A stretch of DNA of 64,000 nucleotides from a virus: positions 37,490 through 101,489 of IMG/VR virus record IMGVR_UViG_3300031920_000373; one strand, 5' to 3'. The position numbers and the translations under genes are program-made. Of the stretch, positions 32,134 through 40,098 are shown piece after piece. Every line of letters begins with the position of its first letter. Position 1 is the first letter of the stretch. The notes under the pieces are model-generated. The model did not search any database and was not told the DNA's origin. It saw only the letters and a list, made by a program, of their open reading frames with translations.

Positions 32134-32194
32134 TCACATTATGAAGAGTTTCTATAGCTGTATTACTCAGTTACAGAAACTCTTTATAGTGTGA
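32134..32194. terminator. Large hairpin between the convergent arms
   Basis: Arms TCACATTATGAAGAGTTTCT (32134-32153) and AGAAACTCTTTATAGTGTGA (32175-32194) pair at 18 of 20 positions, the mismatches being G-U compatible on one strand; the 21-base loop can add CTGTA/TACAG. It lies exactly where the two transcription arms meet, so a bidirectional stop is likely. There is no classic T-run beyond either arm. Confidence 0.6.
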
Positions 32195-32226
32195 TATCAA
32201 TTACAATCTAAGACTCTTAAAATAAG

Positions 32227-32631
32227 CTACCAAGAAACGTACTTTGTAACAAAAGAAGTTAAATTAACTCCATATTTGTCCCACCCAAATTCAGCTCCGA
32301 GTTGTTCTAAGCGCACATAATAACCTATAACATACCCTTTTTCTTCGAAAGTTAAACTTTCCTTCTTTGCAAGAATATTCAACTCATTCATTATGCCTGT
32401 GAGTAACTTCGGCATTTCAAGATCAAAATTTGATGCCAGTAAGCCTTTAATTAATCCAGAAACATAGGGCCAAGCTTGTATGGATTGTTCAGCACTAATT
32501 ATACCTTTATTTGCTGATTCTTGAAAAGATGATCCAATTATAACTCCAATGTCAGTGGCTATTTTTGTTGTGGCACATCCTGTAAAAAATAAAATACTAA
32601 TCACCATCAATGATGTAATTATTTTTTTCAT
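32227..32631 (-). CDS. Lipoprotein, possibly lysis-related
   Basis: 134 residues. Signal: MKKIITSLMVISILFFTGC, a clear lipobox with Cys at residue 19. The mature part is helical without a known domain. GGAGAAAAAA precedes ATG 32631, which is preferred to an upstream in-frame ATG. As last gene of the late arm near membrane proteins and M15 peptidases it could be an outer-membrane spanin or a surface exclusion protein; not shown. Confidence 0.7.
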   Translation of the reverse strand: MKKIITSLMVISILFFTGCATTKIATDIGVIIGSSFQESANKGIISAEQSIQAWPYVSGLIKGLLASNFDLEMPKLLTGIMNELNILAKKESLTFEEKGYVIGYYVRLEQLGAEFGWDKYGVNLTSFVTKYVSW

Positions 32632-32731
32632 TTTTTTCTCCTTTCCTTTATTCTTCGTTCCGGGCAATATGCCGTGTACAAAAATTGTCTTCTATCCTTT
32701 ATTCCTCTTCTTTCTTTTTTGGTCAGCATAA

Positions 32732-33268
32732 TTAAATCTCCGCAAATAGTCCTGGAAAATCAGCGTATAAATTATTATTAGCTTTTCTATTTTCCCTCCA
32801 TCCGATGTAACCCGCAACAGATAAAGTTTTCTTTGCAATATTGGAAGCTTTTTTAAACCCACTTTCCCAAGCACAAAGGCTTTCAAATATTTCATCAAGT
32901 TCACTTTTGGTAAATGTTTTGATATAAAGTTCCCCGGTCATCTCACTTACCAGAATCAAGCACTTATAACGATAACCGAAGTCATGTGGCAGGGCACCCA
33001 GAAGCAACATTCCGTTTGTACTGAAAAGGCCATTCAATGCTTTGGGAACACTTGCTCCGTCCGATAGAAAAGAAACAGGCACAAATATGTAGGAGTTCAA
33101 TAAAGGAACCCAAAGAACATAATCAACCATAACCTCACTCCATCTGCGATAGGTGAGAAATTTTATAAGTTTCTGATACCAATTACGCTTTGGCGGAACT
33201 TTATATACTGCCCTTGATATCGGAAAATGTATTTCTTTTGTAAAATTTACTGTATCCAGTATTCTCAT
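32732..33268 (-). CDS. DUF1353-family protein
   Basis: 178 residues. DUF1353 pattern: VPVSFLSDGASVPKALNGLF and LLGALPHDFGYRY near residue 90. The family is common beside phage tail and lysis genes; its function is unknown. The start overlaps the upstream gene by ATGA. Confidence 0.75.
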   Translation of the reverse strand: MRILDTVNFTKEIHFPISRAVYKVPPKRNWYQKLIKFLTYRRWSEVMVDYVLWVPLLNSYIFVPVSFLSDGASVPKALNGLFSTNGMLLLGALPHDFGYRYKCLILVSEMTGELYIKTFTKSELDEIFESLCAWESGFKKASNIAKKTLSVAGYIGWRENRKANNNLYADFPGLFAEI

Positions 33269-33447
33269 AGTAGCTCCTTTGATGTCCTGCTTTGCAGTTC
33301 CAGTAAAAATCCTAATATCCTTGTATGCCTCTTTATAATATCAGGAGAGGTTTCTTTCTCCAATAAGGTTGACTCCTCTGAAATTAGTTTAACAAGCTCA
33401 ACATGATCACCAAGTTCCGAACTGTTTATTTTTGTACAACTTATCAT
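33265..33447 (-). CDS. Hypothetical protein, 60 aa
   Basis: ATG 33447 is chosen because GGAGATT lies upstream; a longer in-frame version starting at 33525 has no ribosome-binding site and overlaps the M15-like gene further. Helical, ends LQSRTSKELL. No family recognised. Confidence 0.5.
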   Translation of the reverse strand: MISCTKINSSELGDHVELVKLISEESTLLEKETSPDIIKRHTRILGFLLELQSRTSKELL

Positions 33448-33919
33448 TGTCGAATAATCTCCAATACTCAGAGTTTTTCTGTGGATATCTATAACAATCG
33501 GAAATCTCTTTTGTTTCCCTGTCATAAAGTTTATGACAAAACCAAATCCAAGGATAAACTCTTTTCCTTATATCCAAATGAAACATGACCCAGGGTTTTA
33601 CATCTGGTCCTGCTGTATCAAGATATATTCCAATACCTGTAAATAACCCGGAATGCAATATCTTTGAATAAATTTCAAAAGGCACACCTTCAATGAACTG
33701 ATCAGAAGCAGTAGATTTCCTTCCAATAGCATAGTGTTGTGAAGTCTTTGATCCATAATCTCTGGCCAATGCTCCTGGGACGGGGGAAGGGAACATTCTA
33801 TTGCCTAATAATTCCCTTAAAGCTCCTAAAGCATACATCAATTCAGGATCTGCATATTTATTTGGATCTTCTGAAAATTCCCCTGGTGATAGTTTATAAA
33901 CATAATCCCAATTTATCAT
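33407..33919 (-). CDS. M15A-like peptidase domain protein
   Basis: 170 residues. It shows the metal-site pattern of M15 peptidases: SQHYAIGRKSTASD near residue 62 (SxHxxG...D) and MFHLDIRKR near 112 (HxD). GIGIYLDT lies between. This plan occurs in phage and DUF peptidases acting on peptidoglycan cross-links. A second, more typical M15 endolysin lies at 38546, so this may be a tail- or host-associated paralogue rather than the lysin. Confidence 0.6.
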   Translation of the reverse strand: MINWDYVYKLSPGEFSEDPNKYADPELMYALGALRELLGNRMFPSPVPGALARDYGSKTSQHYAIGRKSTASDQFIEGVPFEIYSKILHSGLFTGIGIYLDTAGPDVKPWVMFHLDIRKRVYPWIWFCHKLYDRETKEISDCYRYPQKNSEYWRLFDNDKLYKNKQFGTW

Positions 33920-34689
33920 ATTATTTTTTCCTTTCTAAAACATCCCCCAAGATGATCACAAATGTTACAATCCTTTTTTTCAACTCCATCCATAATATGT
34001 GGATTAGGACAAACATGTTTGAACAAGGAGCATTGATTCACCTCGGGAACAATGGCGTAACAAAACACATTATTATCATGGAATATCTTGGTGGCTAATT
34101 CATCGTAAATCCACCTGTTTAATTGCCCAGTTAAAAAGGAGGAACGACTCGTAACATCCCACGCAATGCCTATTGTGCCTATAAACTCTCCTTCGGAATT
34201 AAATTGTGGTGTTTTTATAGTATAAAGAAGGATTTCATCATTATCTATTTTTCCTGCTTCCAGAAAGTGAACAGGTATTCTTTTACTGGCACAATAAATG
34301 TCAGAGACAAAACAAATTTCCTCAAATGTATTAATTATTCCATTAGATGTGTATATTTTTTTAATAAGTTCCTCATCTGTTTTACCTATAACATAATTAA
34401 GACATTCCTGCGATCCCTCAAATCCGAAAAAAGACTTACAATGATTTGGATTTGCTAAAATATATTTATGGCTTTTGTCTTTCTTCCATACCATTGCTTG
34501 GATAGCTTCTGTCAACATACTTAAAGTGGCAATGTATTGTTTATTCCATGAATACAAAGTGTCGTATTCCTTTTTAAGTAGTTTTATCCTAACTCTGTGG
34601 TCTTTTGCTTCTTTGGTGAGTTGCTTTGTAGCTATGGTGGGGTTAAAAAAATTGATTAAAAACTTTCGTGCCCTTATTATAGCAGTCAT
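33916..34689 (-). CDS. PAS-domain protein with C-terminal Cys cluster
   Basis: 257 residues. A short N-terminal basic helix and coiled coil (about 1-55) lead into a PAS fold: LTEAIQAMVWKKDKSHKYILANPN near 58, FFGFEGSQE, VIGKTDEEL, then EILLYTIKTPQFNSEGEFIGTIG with WDVTSR, the typical PAS end. The C-terminus has QCSLFKHVCPNP and DCNICDHLGGC, a possible metal site. No kinase, cyclase or HTH output domain is present. Phage-coded PAS sensors are rare; it may tap host signalling. Confidence 0.78.
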   Translation of the reverse strand: MTAIIRARKFLINFFNPTIATKQLTKEAKDHRVRIKLLKKEYDTLYSWNKQYIATLSMLTEAIQAMVWKKDKSHKYILANPNHCKSFFGFEGSQECLNYVIGKTDEELIKKIYTSNGIINTFEEICFVSDIYCASKRIPVHFLEAGKIDNDEILLYTIKTPQFNSEGEFIGTIGIAWDVTSRSSFLTGQLNRWIYDELATKIFHDNNVFCYAIVPEVNQCSLFKHVCPNPHIMDGVEKKDCNICDHLGGCFRKEKII

Positions 34690-34970
34690 TATACTCCCCC
34701 TTCATTGTCGGGATCACCGTCTCTATCAGAGTCCATGTAATTCTCAACGGGGGGGATGGGTCTGTGGTACAAGACAGTAGGTTGTGATTTAAGGTGGCTG
34801 TATAGAGTGCCCAAGCTGGTAATTACTATAAACATAATTATGGCAACTACCAGCTTAGTCACAAGTCCAAGGATAGCGGCATTGGCATGAACTACTTCTG
34901 ACAAATCAACTAACCGCTTGGAATGATTATCCAATTCAGTAAAGATCCGATCTATTATTTTCCCTTCCAT
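34689..34970 (-). CDS. Single-span membrane protein, holin-like
   Basis: 93 residues. N-terminal amphipathic helix (IIDRIFTELDNHSKRLVDLSEVV), one transmembrane helix (LVTKLVVAIIMFIVITSL, about 36-54) and a Pro/Asp-rich tail. The layout resembles XhlA-type holin partners. AAAAATGGAAGGG; overlaps the PAS gene start by one base. Confidence 0.6.
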   Translation of the reverse strand: MEGKIIDRIFTELDNHSKRLVDLSEVVHANAAILGLVTKLVVAIIMFIVITSLGTLYSHLKSQPTVLYHRPIPPVENYMDSDRDGDPDNEGGV

Positions 34971-35008
34971 TTTTTATCCTTATGGCAGAAATATCAAACA
35001 ATTAAGGA

Positions 35009-36022
35009 TTAAAGCGCCTTAGTAGAAATCTCGAGGACTGCGGCTGTCAAATTACCAGTCAATGTATTGTTATCAATCCGAAGATCAATATATTGGCCTG
35101 CGGTGAGTGCTACTCCTATGGGAGAAAGGTTCATGGATTTATTTTCTCCCGCAAGGCCTGACACAGTAAAGGAAGTATTAGGAATAATAATCCCATCTGC
35201 ATACAGGGAAGCAGTTGCATCCCAGGCGGCGCCTTCAGTTGAATCAATCTGGGCAGAAAATCCAATATTATAAAGATCAGCATACAGAACAGTATATCTG
35301 GCGGGTCTCGTCCATGATCCCGTTTCATCTGCAACAAATGTTTCAGTAATGATAAAATGATCCGTATCAGGAACAGCCACAACGGAATAATCTCCATTGT
35401 AACTTGTGGTACTGACAATTGTAATTTCATCTCCTGCAATCAGTCCATGTGCTCCATCACCAAGAAGTATAGTACCATCACCAATATCAGCCACATCAGC
35501 AATTGCTCCCGTAAGGTAATTCTGATACAGAAAAACTTCCTGTTGTGTATTGTCGAGTTCAGTGGCAAAAGGAACAATAGCCAAGGCGGCCCATGCTGTG
35601 TTTGCCCAGGTTCCTGAATAACTTGTTCTGGCACTTAACGTCAATTCACTCAAAATACCATACATGGTAAGAGAAGCGGAATTGATGACATAGAAATCAA
35701 AAGAATTAGGGATTGCAGGGAGATCGAAAGAGGCATTTCCAAGACTAAATGTTTCAAGACCTGAAAGCTGAACAACAATTCCATTCGTGCCCACCACATG
35801 CATAATCGGAATTATGATACGATAATCATCAACAGGCCAACTTGCAATTGGAGGCAATGTGATCGTTATTGCTCCTGCTGTAGTATCAACCATAAGTAGC
35901 CCATCTCCCGGATCATACGTATAATTGGCCGAAATATGTTTGATTTTCTGGAAGAAATTCCCGCCCACTCCAAAGTTTCCATCCTTAAAGTTATACTTCC
36001 AATTTCTTTCCGCTAAAGACAT
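35009..36022 (-). CDS. Virion structural protein, probably fibre or tail tip
   Basis: 337 residues, almost all beta-strand with Gly/Ser/Thr/Asn-rich sequence (ITITLPPIASWP, TTSYNGDYSVVAVPDTDHF). No catalytic motif. First gene after the promoter at 36071-36099, with TTAGGAGAAAATC before the ATG. Late position and composition suggest a fibre. Confidence 0.6.
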   Translation of the reverse strand: MSLAERNWKYNFKDGNFGVGGNFFQKIKHISANYTYDPGDGLLMVDTTAGAITITLPPIASWPVDDYRIIIPIMHVVGTNGIVVQLSGLETFSLGNASFDLPAIPNSFDFYVINSASLTMYGILSELTLSARTSYSGTWANTAWAALAIVPFATELDNTQQEVFLYQNYLTGAIADVADIGDGTILLGDGAHGLIAGDEITIVSTTSYNGDYSVVAVPDTDHFIITETFVADETGSWTRPARYTVLYADLYNIGFSAQIDSTEGAAWDATASLYADGIIIPNTSFTVSGLAGENKSMNLSPIGVALTAGQYIDLRIDNNTLTGNLTAAVLEISTKAL

Positions 36023-36036
36023 GATTTTCTCCTAAA

Positions 36037-36054
36037 TTAATGATTTATGATCAA
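36037..36054. promoter_or_regulatory. Diverged third copy of the palindromic element
   Basis: TTAATGATTTATGATCAA differs from the 8269 and 18826 copies at two positions in the right arm. It lies between a leftward promoter (36071-36099) and the 36022 start, an operator-like place just after the transcription start. Confidence 0.45.
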
Positions 36055-36070
36055 CGTTCATTATTTTTCG

Positions 36071-36099
36071 TTATTAACAGATTAAGATAAGAAAGTCAA
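36071..36099 (-). promoter_or_regulatory. Leftward sigma70-like promoter
   Basis: On the minus strand TTGACT (36099-36094), 17-base spacer, TAATAA (36076-36071). It would drive the 36022 gene and the lysis-side genes separately from the long late operon. The -10 is only a partial match. Confidence 0.55.
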
Positions 36100-36180
36100 G
36101 TTGGGCCACCAGACAAATCAAGGGAGTCAATACAAGGTGAGTGTCCTTGTGTGGAGCTTAAAACCCTTGCTGTCTGGATT

Positions 36181-36231
36181 ATTGAAGCATTCTTTCCCTG
36201 CCGGCAAGGATACTGATTTGAACGCTTCAAT
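36181..36231. other. Non-coding gap 36100-36272 with an inverted repeat
   Basis: ATTGAAGCATTC and GAACGCTTCAAT pair at 11 of 12 positions around a 27-base loop containing GCCGGC. No convincing gene occupies the gap. The repeat may end transcription from the 36273 gene, but lacks a T-run. Confidence 0.4.
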
Positions 36232-36272
36232 CGGCTTCTCTGTATGCATAGTCATTGACTACACACAAAAAG

Positions 36273-36530
36273 CTATAAAAACGTTAAGGATTCAAGTCCT
36301 ACAATCACAAACGCTCGTATGTATTGAAAAAAGAAAACAATTAACCACAGCATTGAAGCCCAGAATATTCTCCATGTATTTGAATTATAAGAATTAAACC
36401 ATTTATTCAAAATAAAATCACTATTCTTATTTTTTAATTTGGTTCTCTTGGATATAAAAATATAGATGGGTATAAATAAGCCTCGTATAACTATTAAAAC
36501 AGCCATTATAGTAAAATAATCTTTAACCAT
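36273..36530 (-). CDS. Two-span membrane protein, holin candidate
   Basis: 85 residues. Two hydrophobic helices, YFTIMAVLIVIRGLFIPIYIF (about 5-25) and IFWASMLWLIVFFFQYI (about 54-71), joined by a basic loop (SKRTKLKNKN). Size and topology suit a class II holin. Strong AAGGAGAAAT site before the ATG. Confidence 0.6.
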   Translation of the reverse strand: MVKDYFTIMAVLIVIRGLFIPIYIFISKRTKLKNKNSDFILNKWFNSYNSNTWRIFWASMLWLIVFFFQYIRAFVIVGLESLTFL

Positions 36531-36545
36531 TTTATATTTCTCCTT

Positions 36546-38531
36546 CTATGTTGCTATTTCTAAAATCCAAAATTCAGCACTTACTGTTCCTGTGCCTACA
36601 CCAACACTTGCCATAACTCCAAAATCTGTTGCCCCTACAAAACTGGAATAAGGTTTAAAAAAATTACCTCCACCAGGAGCATCTAATCCGTCCCATTGAT
36701 GAATCATCCTTCTTGCTCCTGTAAATGGCGTTATTACGTCATCAGCATTAGGTCTTAAAAACATTGTTATATTTGCTACTTTTGTGGAATCAATTGTAAA
36801 ATGGGGAGTAAATAATATTCCCTTTGATGCACTCGGAGTTGTGTACATTGCTACCTGACTTTGTCCTGCACTATTTCCTGTAGTAAATAATCCTATCACC
36901 AACCACGCTGCTCCAGCTCCGGCCTCTTGAATTGTAAGAGTTCCGACACCACTTACTGATGTAGGTGAGGCATAACCTTCTGTTTCACTTATGTAGGATC
37001 TAAATATCCTGATATAATCATTTGCAAGTGGAGAAGGAGTAGTGCCAGTTAAAGTTACCTCCTCACTTTGCGCTGACCATATTCCCGCCGTTTCAACAAG
37101 GCCGAAAACCATAACCTTTGTTGCACCACCCCCACCCACTGCATCACTTGTACTGGTTGATACAACCTCAAGCGCAGTATTTACCATTGGGGTAGGGTAA
37201 ACCCCGCCAATAGCCACAACACTCGAGGTTGTTCCAATGACATCATTACGGCCAAATTTATGAATTAAACTATAACCAGGGACATTTCCGAGTTTAACCT
37301 CAGTAAAGAAATCCCTTGATAAATCCAATCCGTTTAAATCAATATCCTTCTCTACTCCATCAGAATTAAATCTGGTAGTTCTTAATTGTGAATTATTATT
37401 TACACTTATACCTGATTCAAGTTCTTCCATAGATATTTTAAGATTTGAACCGGCAGTGGCCTCAATATCTGTTATAGAACCATCAGGTTTCAATGCCTGT
37501 AATCTTGCTGCCACCTCAATGTGTTTGAATATACCATATAAACCTGTCGTGATTGTGTCTGATGTATGAAATTCAATCCGCATTTGACTGAACTTTAAAG
37601 GAGCTGTGGAAAATAAATTTATTTTATATTTAGTGTTATCAGAACTCTCATCCACAATTAAAAATTCTTCCTGGCCTTGCTTTATATAAATTTTAACATT
37701 ACTAAAATCACCACTTGGTCCTGCATCTATACCAAAAGAAGTTGTTAAAATGGGCCGTCTAAACGCCAATGTAACTATTTTGGGATTAGTAACAGAATCA
37801 TCTTTCTTTTCCAACCAAACATCACTCACCATACTTGTTAATATTTCAGTTTGGTTTGCTGTAGGATTCGATGTAATTATAAAGCCGCCCGTATCACATT
37901 CCTGTAGATATAAATCTTTACCATATACACTGTCACCATCAGTAGGTAATGGATTTTGAGCATCAATATTTTTATATGTTTCATCGTCATTGGTTTTAAC
38001 TTTCAAAATGGAGGTAACAAGTTCCGTATCATCATCTCCTGTTACAGTATCGCCTATTCTGTGTGTGGTTGGTTTTGAGTAAACAGAGGAATATATAGTC
38101 TGAATTACAAATTCAGTTTGGTCAGAAGATCCATTGGTAAATTTTATTCTAAAATACTTAGCAACCGGATTTATTGCGTAAAGTTTTTCCGTTCCACCTA
38201 TGTAATTGTAAGAATCATCACCAATAAAGACTTGATCGGGACTTTGTTGAAAAACTAATCCATATTCTAAAGAATCTTGATCAGAAGAAATAAAAATCTT
38301 AATTAAGGCATAATCTCTTATAAGTTCCCAATCTCCTGTGAAAGTTTCTCCTGCATTAAGAGAGGTTACAGTAGAATTTACAACTGATTCTGTTCCTATC
38401 ACACCTGCTGAAACAGTAGTCAAATATCCTTCTGGTGTGATAGCTAAGGTTCTTGCCTCATTATCTGTGTCAACAAGAGTTCTGCCTCTGTCTATTCGGG
38501 CACGTTCATGTTGGAAGGGATTGCCAGCCAT
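36546..38531 (-). CDS. Large tail-tip or fibre structural protein
   Basis: 661 residues. Start MAGNPFQHERARIDRGRTLV, then long beta-rich, Gly/Ser/Thr-rich sequence without catalytic motifs; the C-terminal part (GGVYPTPMVN onward) looks like a receptor-binding domain. AGGAGGTCAAG before the ATG. Role inferred from composition and place between the tail genes and the endolysin. Confidence 0.65.
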   Translation of the reverse strand: MAGNPFQHERARIDRGRTLVDTDNEARTLAITPEGYLTTVSAGVIGTESVVNSTVTSLNAGETFTGDWELIRDYALIKIFISSDQDSLEYGLVFQQSPDQVFIGDDSYNYIGGTEKLYAINPVAKYFRIKFTNGSSDQTEFVIQTIYSSVYSKPTTHRIGDTVTGDDDTELVTSILKVKTNDDETYKNIDAQNPLPTDGDSVYGKDLYLQECDTGGFIITSNPTANQTEILTSMVSDVWLEKKDDSVTNPKIVTLAFRRPILTTSFGIDAGPSGDFSNVKIYIKQGQEEFLIVDESSDNTKYKINLFSTAPLKFSQMRIEFHTSDTITTGLYGIFKHIEVAARLQALKPDGSITDIEATAGSNLKISMEELESGISVNNNSQLRTTRFNSDGVEKDIDLNGLDLSRDFFTEVKLGNVPGYSLIHKFGRNDVIGTTSSVVAIGGVYPTPMVNTALEVVSTSTSDAVGGGGATKVMVFGLVETAGIWSAQSEEVTLTGTTPSPLANDYIRIFRSYISETEGYASPTSVSGVGTLTIQEAGAGAAWLVIGLFTTGNSAGQSQVAMYTTPSASKGILFTPHFTIDSTKVANITMFLRPNADDVITPFTGARRMIHQWDGLDAPGGGNFFKPYSSFVGATDFGVMASVGVGTGTVSAEFWILEIAT

Positions 38532-38545
38532 CTTGACCTCCTATA

Positions 38546-38983
38546 TTAAACTACACAAGGTGTATTTTTAAGGTTATTAATCAGCACTTCTCTTTTAATT
38601 TCAAAGTGGCAAAAATTAACGGACTTCCTATTCATACCTGACCATTGTAATTCAGGACAAAGATCAAGCACTGAATTTCCAAAAAGAATATACCAAGAGT
38701 TAGTGGTAGTATCTCTTAAATTCCATGACCATTTTGTATCAAAGTAAACGTAATCAACAGCGGTTGCGTAAAGAGGTGGAACGTTTTTTAAATTGAACAA
38801 ATGTCTGGATATGATATCCTTAGTCTTACCTTTATTAACCAGCATTTCATGACGATCATGATCTCTACCAGTTTCAAATAATCGAATAGGCATATTATGT
38901 GCGTCAATAAGTTGGGAACTGATTCTTCTGACACATTCAGCCAATATAGGATGAAGTACGTCTATTGTCCTTTTGATTTTCAT
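38546..38983 (-). CDS. Endolysin, M15 L-alanyl-D-glutamate peptidase type
   Basis: 145 residues. The T5-lysin plan is seen: VLHPILAECVRRI near residue 9, FETGRDHDRHEMLVNKGKTK near 37, SRHL (zinc His) near 60, AVDYVYFD near 75 (zinc Asp) and NFCHFEI near 124 (zinc His). The spacing between SRHL and AVDY is longer than usual by about ten residues. It would cut the peptide side chain of peptidoglycan. Overlaps the upstream gene by ATGA. Confidence 0.82.
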   Translation of the reverse strand: MKIKRTIDVLHPILAECVRRISSQLIDAHNMPIRLFETGRDHDRHEMLVNKGKTKDIISRHLFNLKNVPPLYATAVDYVYFDTKWSWNLRDTTTNSWYILFGNSVLDLCPELQWSGMNRKSVNFCHFEIKREVLINNLKNTPCVV

Positions 38984-39210
38984 ATATTAAATTCCTTATA
39001 AGTTTGGGAACTTTTAGTTCTGCCTATAATAGTACCATTCTTAATCACAACTGACTGTCCTGGTAAATAAATATCAGCGGCTTCAGCAATATACTTCCTA
39101 CTTTTTCTGTCAATAACGGAGTAAGATGTATTGCCAACTCTATTCACAATCGTCACTATCTTGGATACTTCTTCTGAGGAAGGCGTAATTAATGAAGTGA
39201 TTGGATCCAT
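38980..39210 (-). CDS. Hypothetical small virion-region protein, 76 aa
   Basis: Beta-rich (VNRVGNTSYSVIDRKSRKYI, LPGQSVVIKNGTIIG). Shares a base with the previous gene's stop. The pattern of a small barrel suggests a structural or adaptor protein. No family recognised. Confidence 0.62.
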   Translation of the reverse strand: MDPITSLITPSSEEVSKIVTIVNRVGNTSYSVIDRKSRKYIAEAADIYLPGQSVVIKNGTIIGRTKSSQTYKEFNI

Positions 39211-39551
39211 TATAAATTCCTCTCTATGGTCATGTTCGTGGCAGTTGAAAAGACATCACCACTCTTTTTGAGGGACAATTTTATGCTTTTCAACATGCCA
39301 TTAACAATTATGCCATCATCATTTATCCCCACAAAACTTCCAGGGTATGCGTAAATCCTTGATGCAAGAGATATGTTGGAATTTATACGATTGGTATAGC
39401 CTTCATCAATCTCAACCCTGCCACGCTCCAATGCCACATCCTCATTTGTTAAGAGGACTTCGGAGATATCATTGCCCCAATTCAATGCTGGATCAGTCTC
39501 TTTGCATTGACTTGGAAATGTGTTTCCTCTACATACCTTTATTCCGATCAT
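39210..39551 (-). CDS. Hypothetical virion-region protein, 113 aa
   Basis: MIGIKVCRGNTFPSQC start, then NWGNDISEVLLTNEDVALERGR, a segment I associate with baseplate or tail-tip assembly proteins but cannot name. TAGGAGCATAATGTC before the ATG. Confidence 0.6.
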   Translation of the reverse strand: MIGIKVCRGNTFPSQCKETDPALNWGNDISEVLLTNEDVALERGRVEIDEGYTNRINSNISLASRIYAYPGSFVGINDDGIIVNGMLKSIKLSLKKSGDVFSTATNMTIERNL

Positions 39552-39555
39552 GACA

Positions 39556-40083
39556 TTATGCTCCTATCATAAAGATAAAAATGGTGATCTGATAATTGCC
39601 ATCCTCATCAAGAACTATCGGAGTGGGCGGGGTTAACATATATTGTTTTTGAAAAGTTACGTTAAGGGTAGCCTCTCCTGTACAAGGGCCTCCGGCGATA
39701 AGTTTCAAATTAGTATCACTTACCTCTACTGTGCCTGATAATCCTCCAACCCATGCAGGTTGTCCTATCAAACTGGCATTTGCATAGGTTATACCCGAAG
39801 TATCTCCTACCTTTGAAAAGGTAACATCATCCTTTCTTTCCTGTGTGAGTGGTCCGCCAATTTCTGAAAGTGTACCTGCTGTGAGTGATATAGAACCTAC
39901 GGATAAGGTACTTCCATAATGAAGAAGGATAACAGGCTGATCAGGAGCATCCGAATCAAATGTACTCTTGACATTACCGTCAGAGTCAAGGTTATTAGTG
40001 TGTTCTGGATCAAATTCCACCACAACCGTGTCACTTATTACACCTTCACCGAATGATACAACTATACTTGCTTCTACTGCCAT
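39556..40083 (-). CDS. Beta-rich virion protein, 175 aa
   Basis: MAVEASIVVSFGEG start, then alternating strands with repeated GT/SG turns and no catalytic motif. GGAGATAAAAAA before the ATG. Probably a tail-tip component, from composition and neighbours. Confidence 0.6.
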   Translation of the reverse strand: MAVEASIVVSFGEGVISDTVVVEFDPEHTNNLDSDGNVKSTFDSDAPDQPVILLHYGSTLSVGSISLTAGTLSEIGGPLTQERKDDVTFSKVGDTSGITYANASLIGQPAWVGGLSGTVEVSDTNLKLIAGGPCTGEATLNVTFQKQYMLTPPTPIVLDEDGNYQITIFIFMIGA

Positions 40084-40098
40084 TTTTTTATCTCCTAT

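Noticed and set aside
36101-36250. 40-codon minus-strand frame in the gap upstream of the 36022 gene, and an overlapping plus-strand frame
   Set aside because: Neither has a ribosome-binding site or a family; the region holds a promoter and inverted repeat.
36284-36312. T-arm-like GGATTCAAGTCC sequence, considered as a tRNA
   Set aside because: The distance to any pairing acceptor strand is about 58 bases and no anticodon or D arm fits; it overlaps the end of the 36273 gene.
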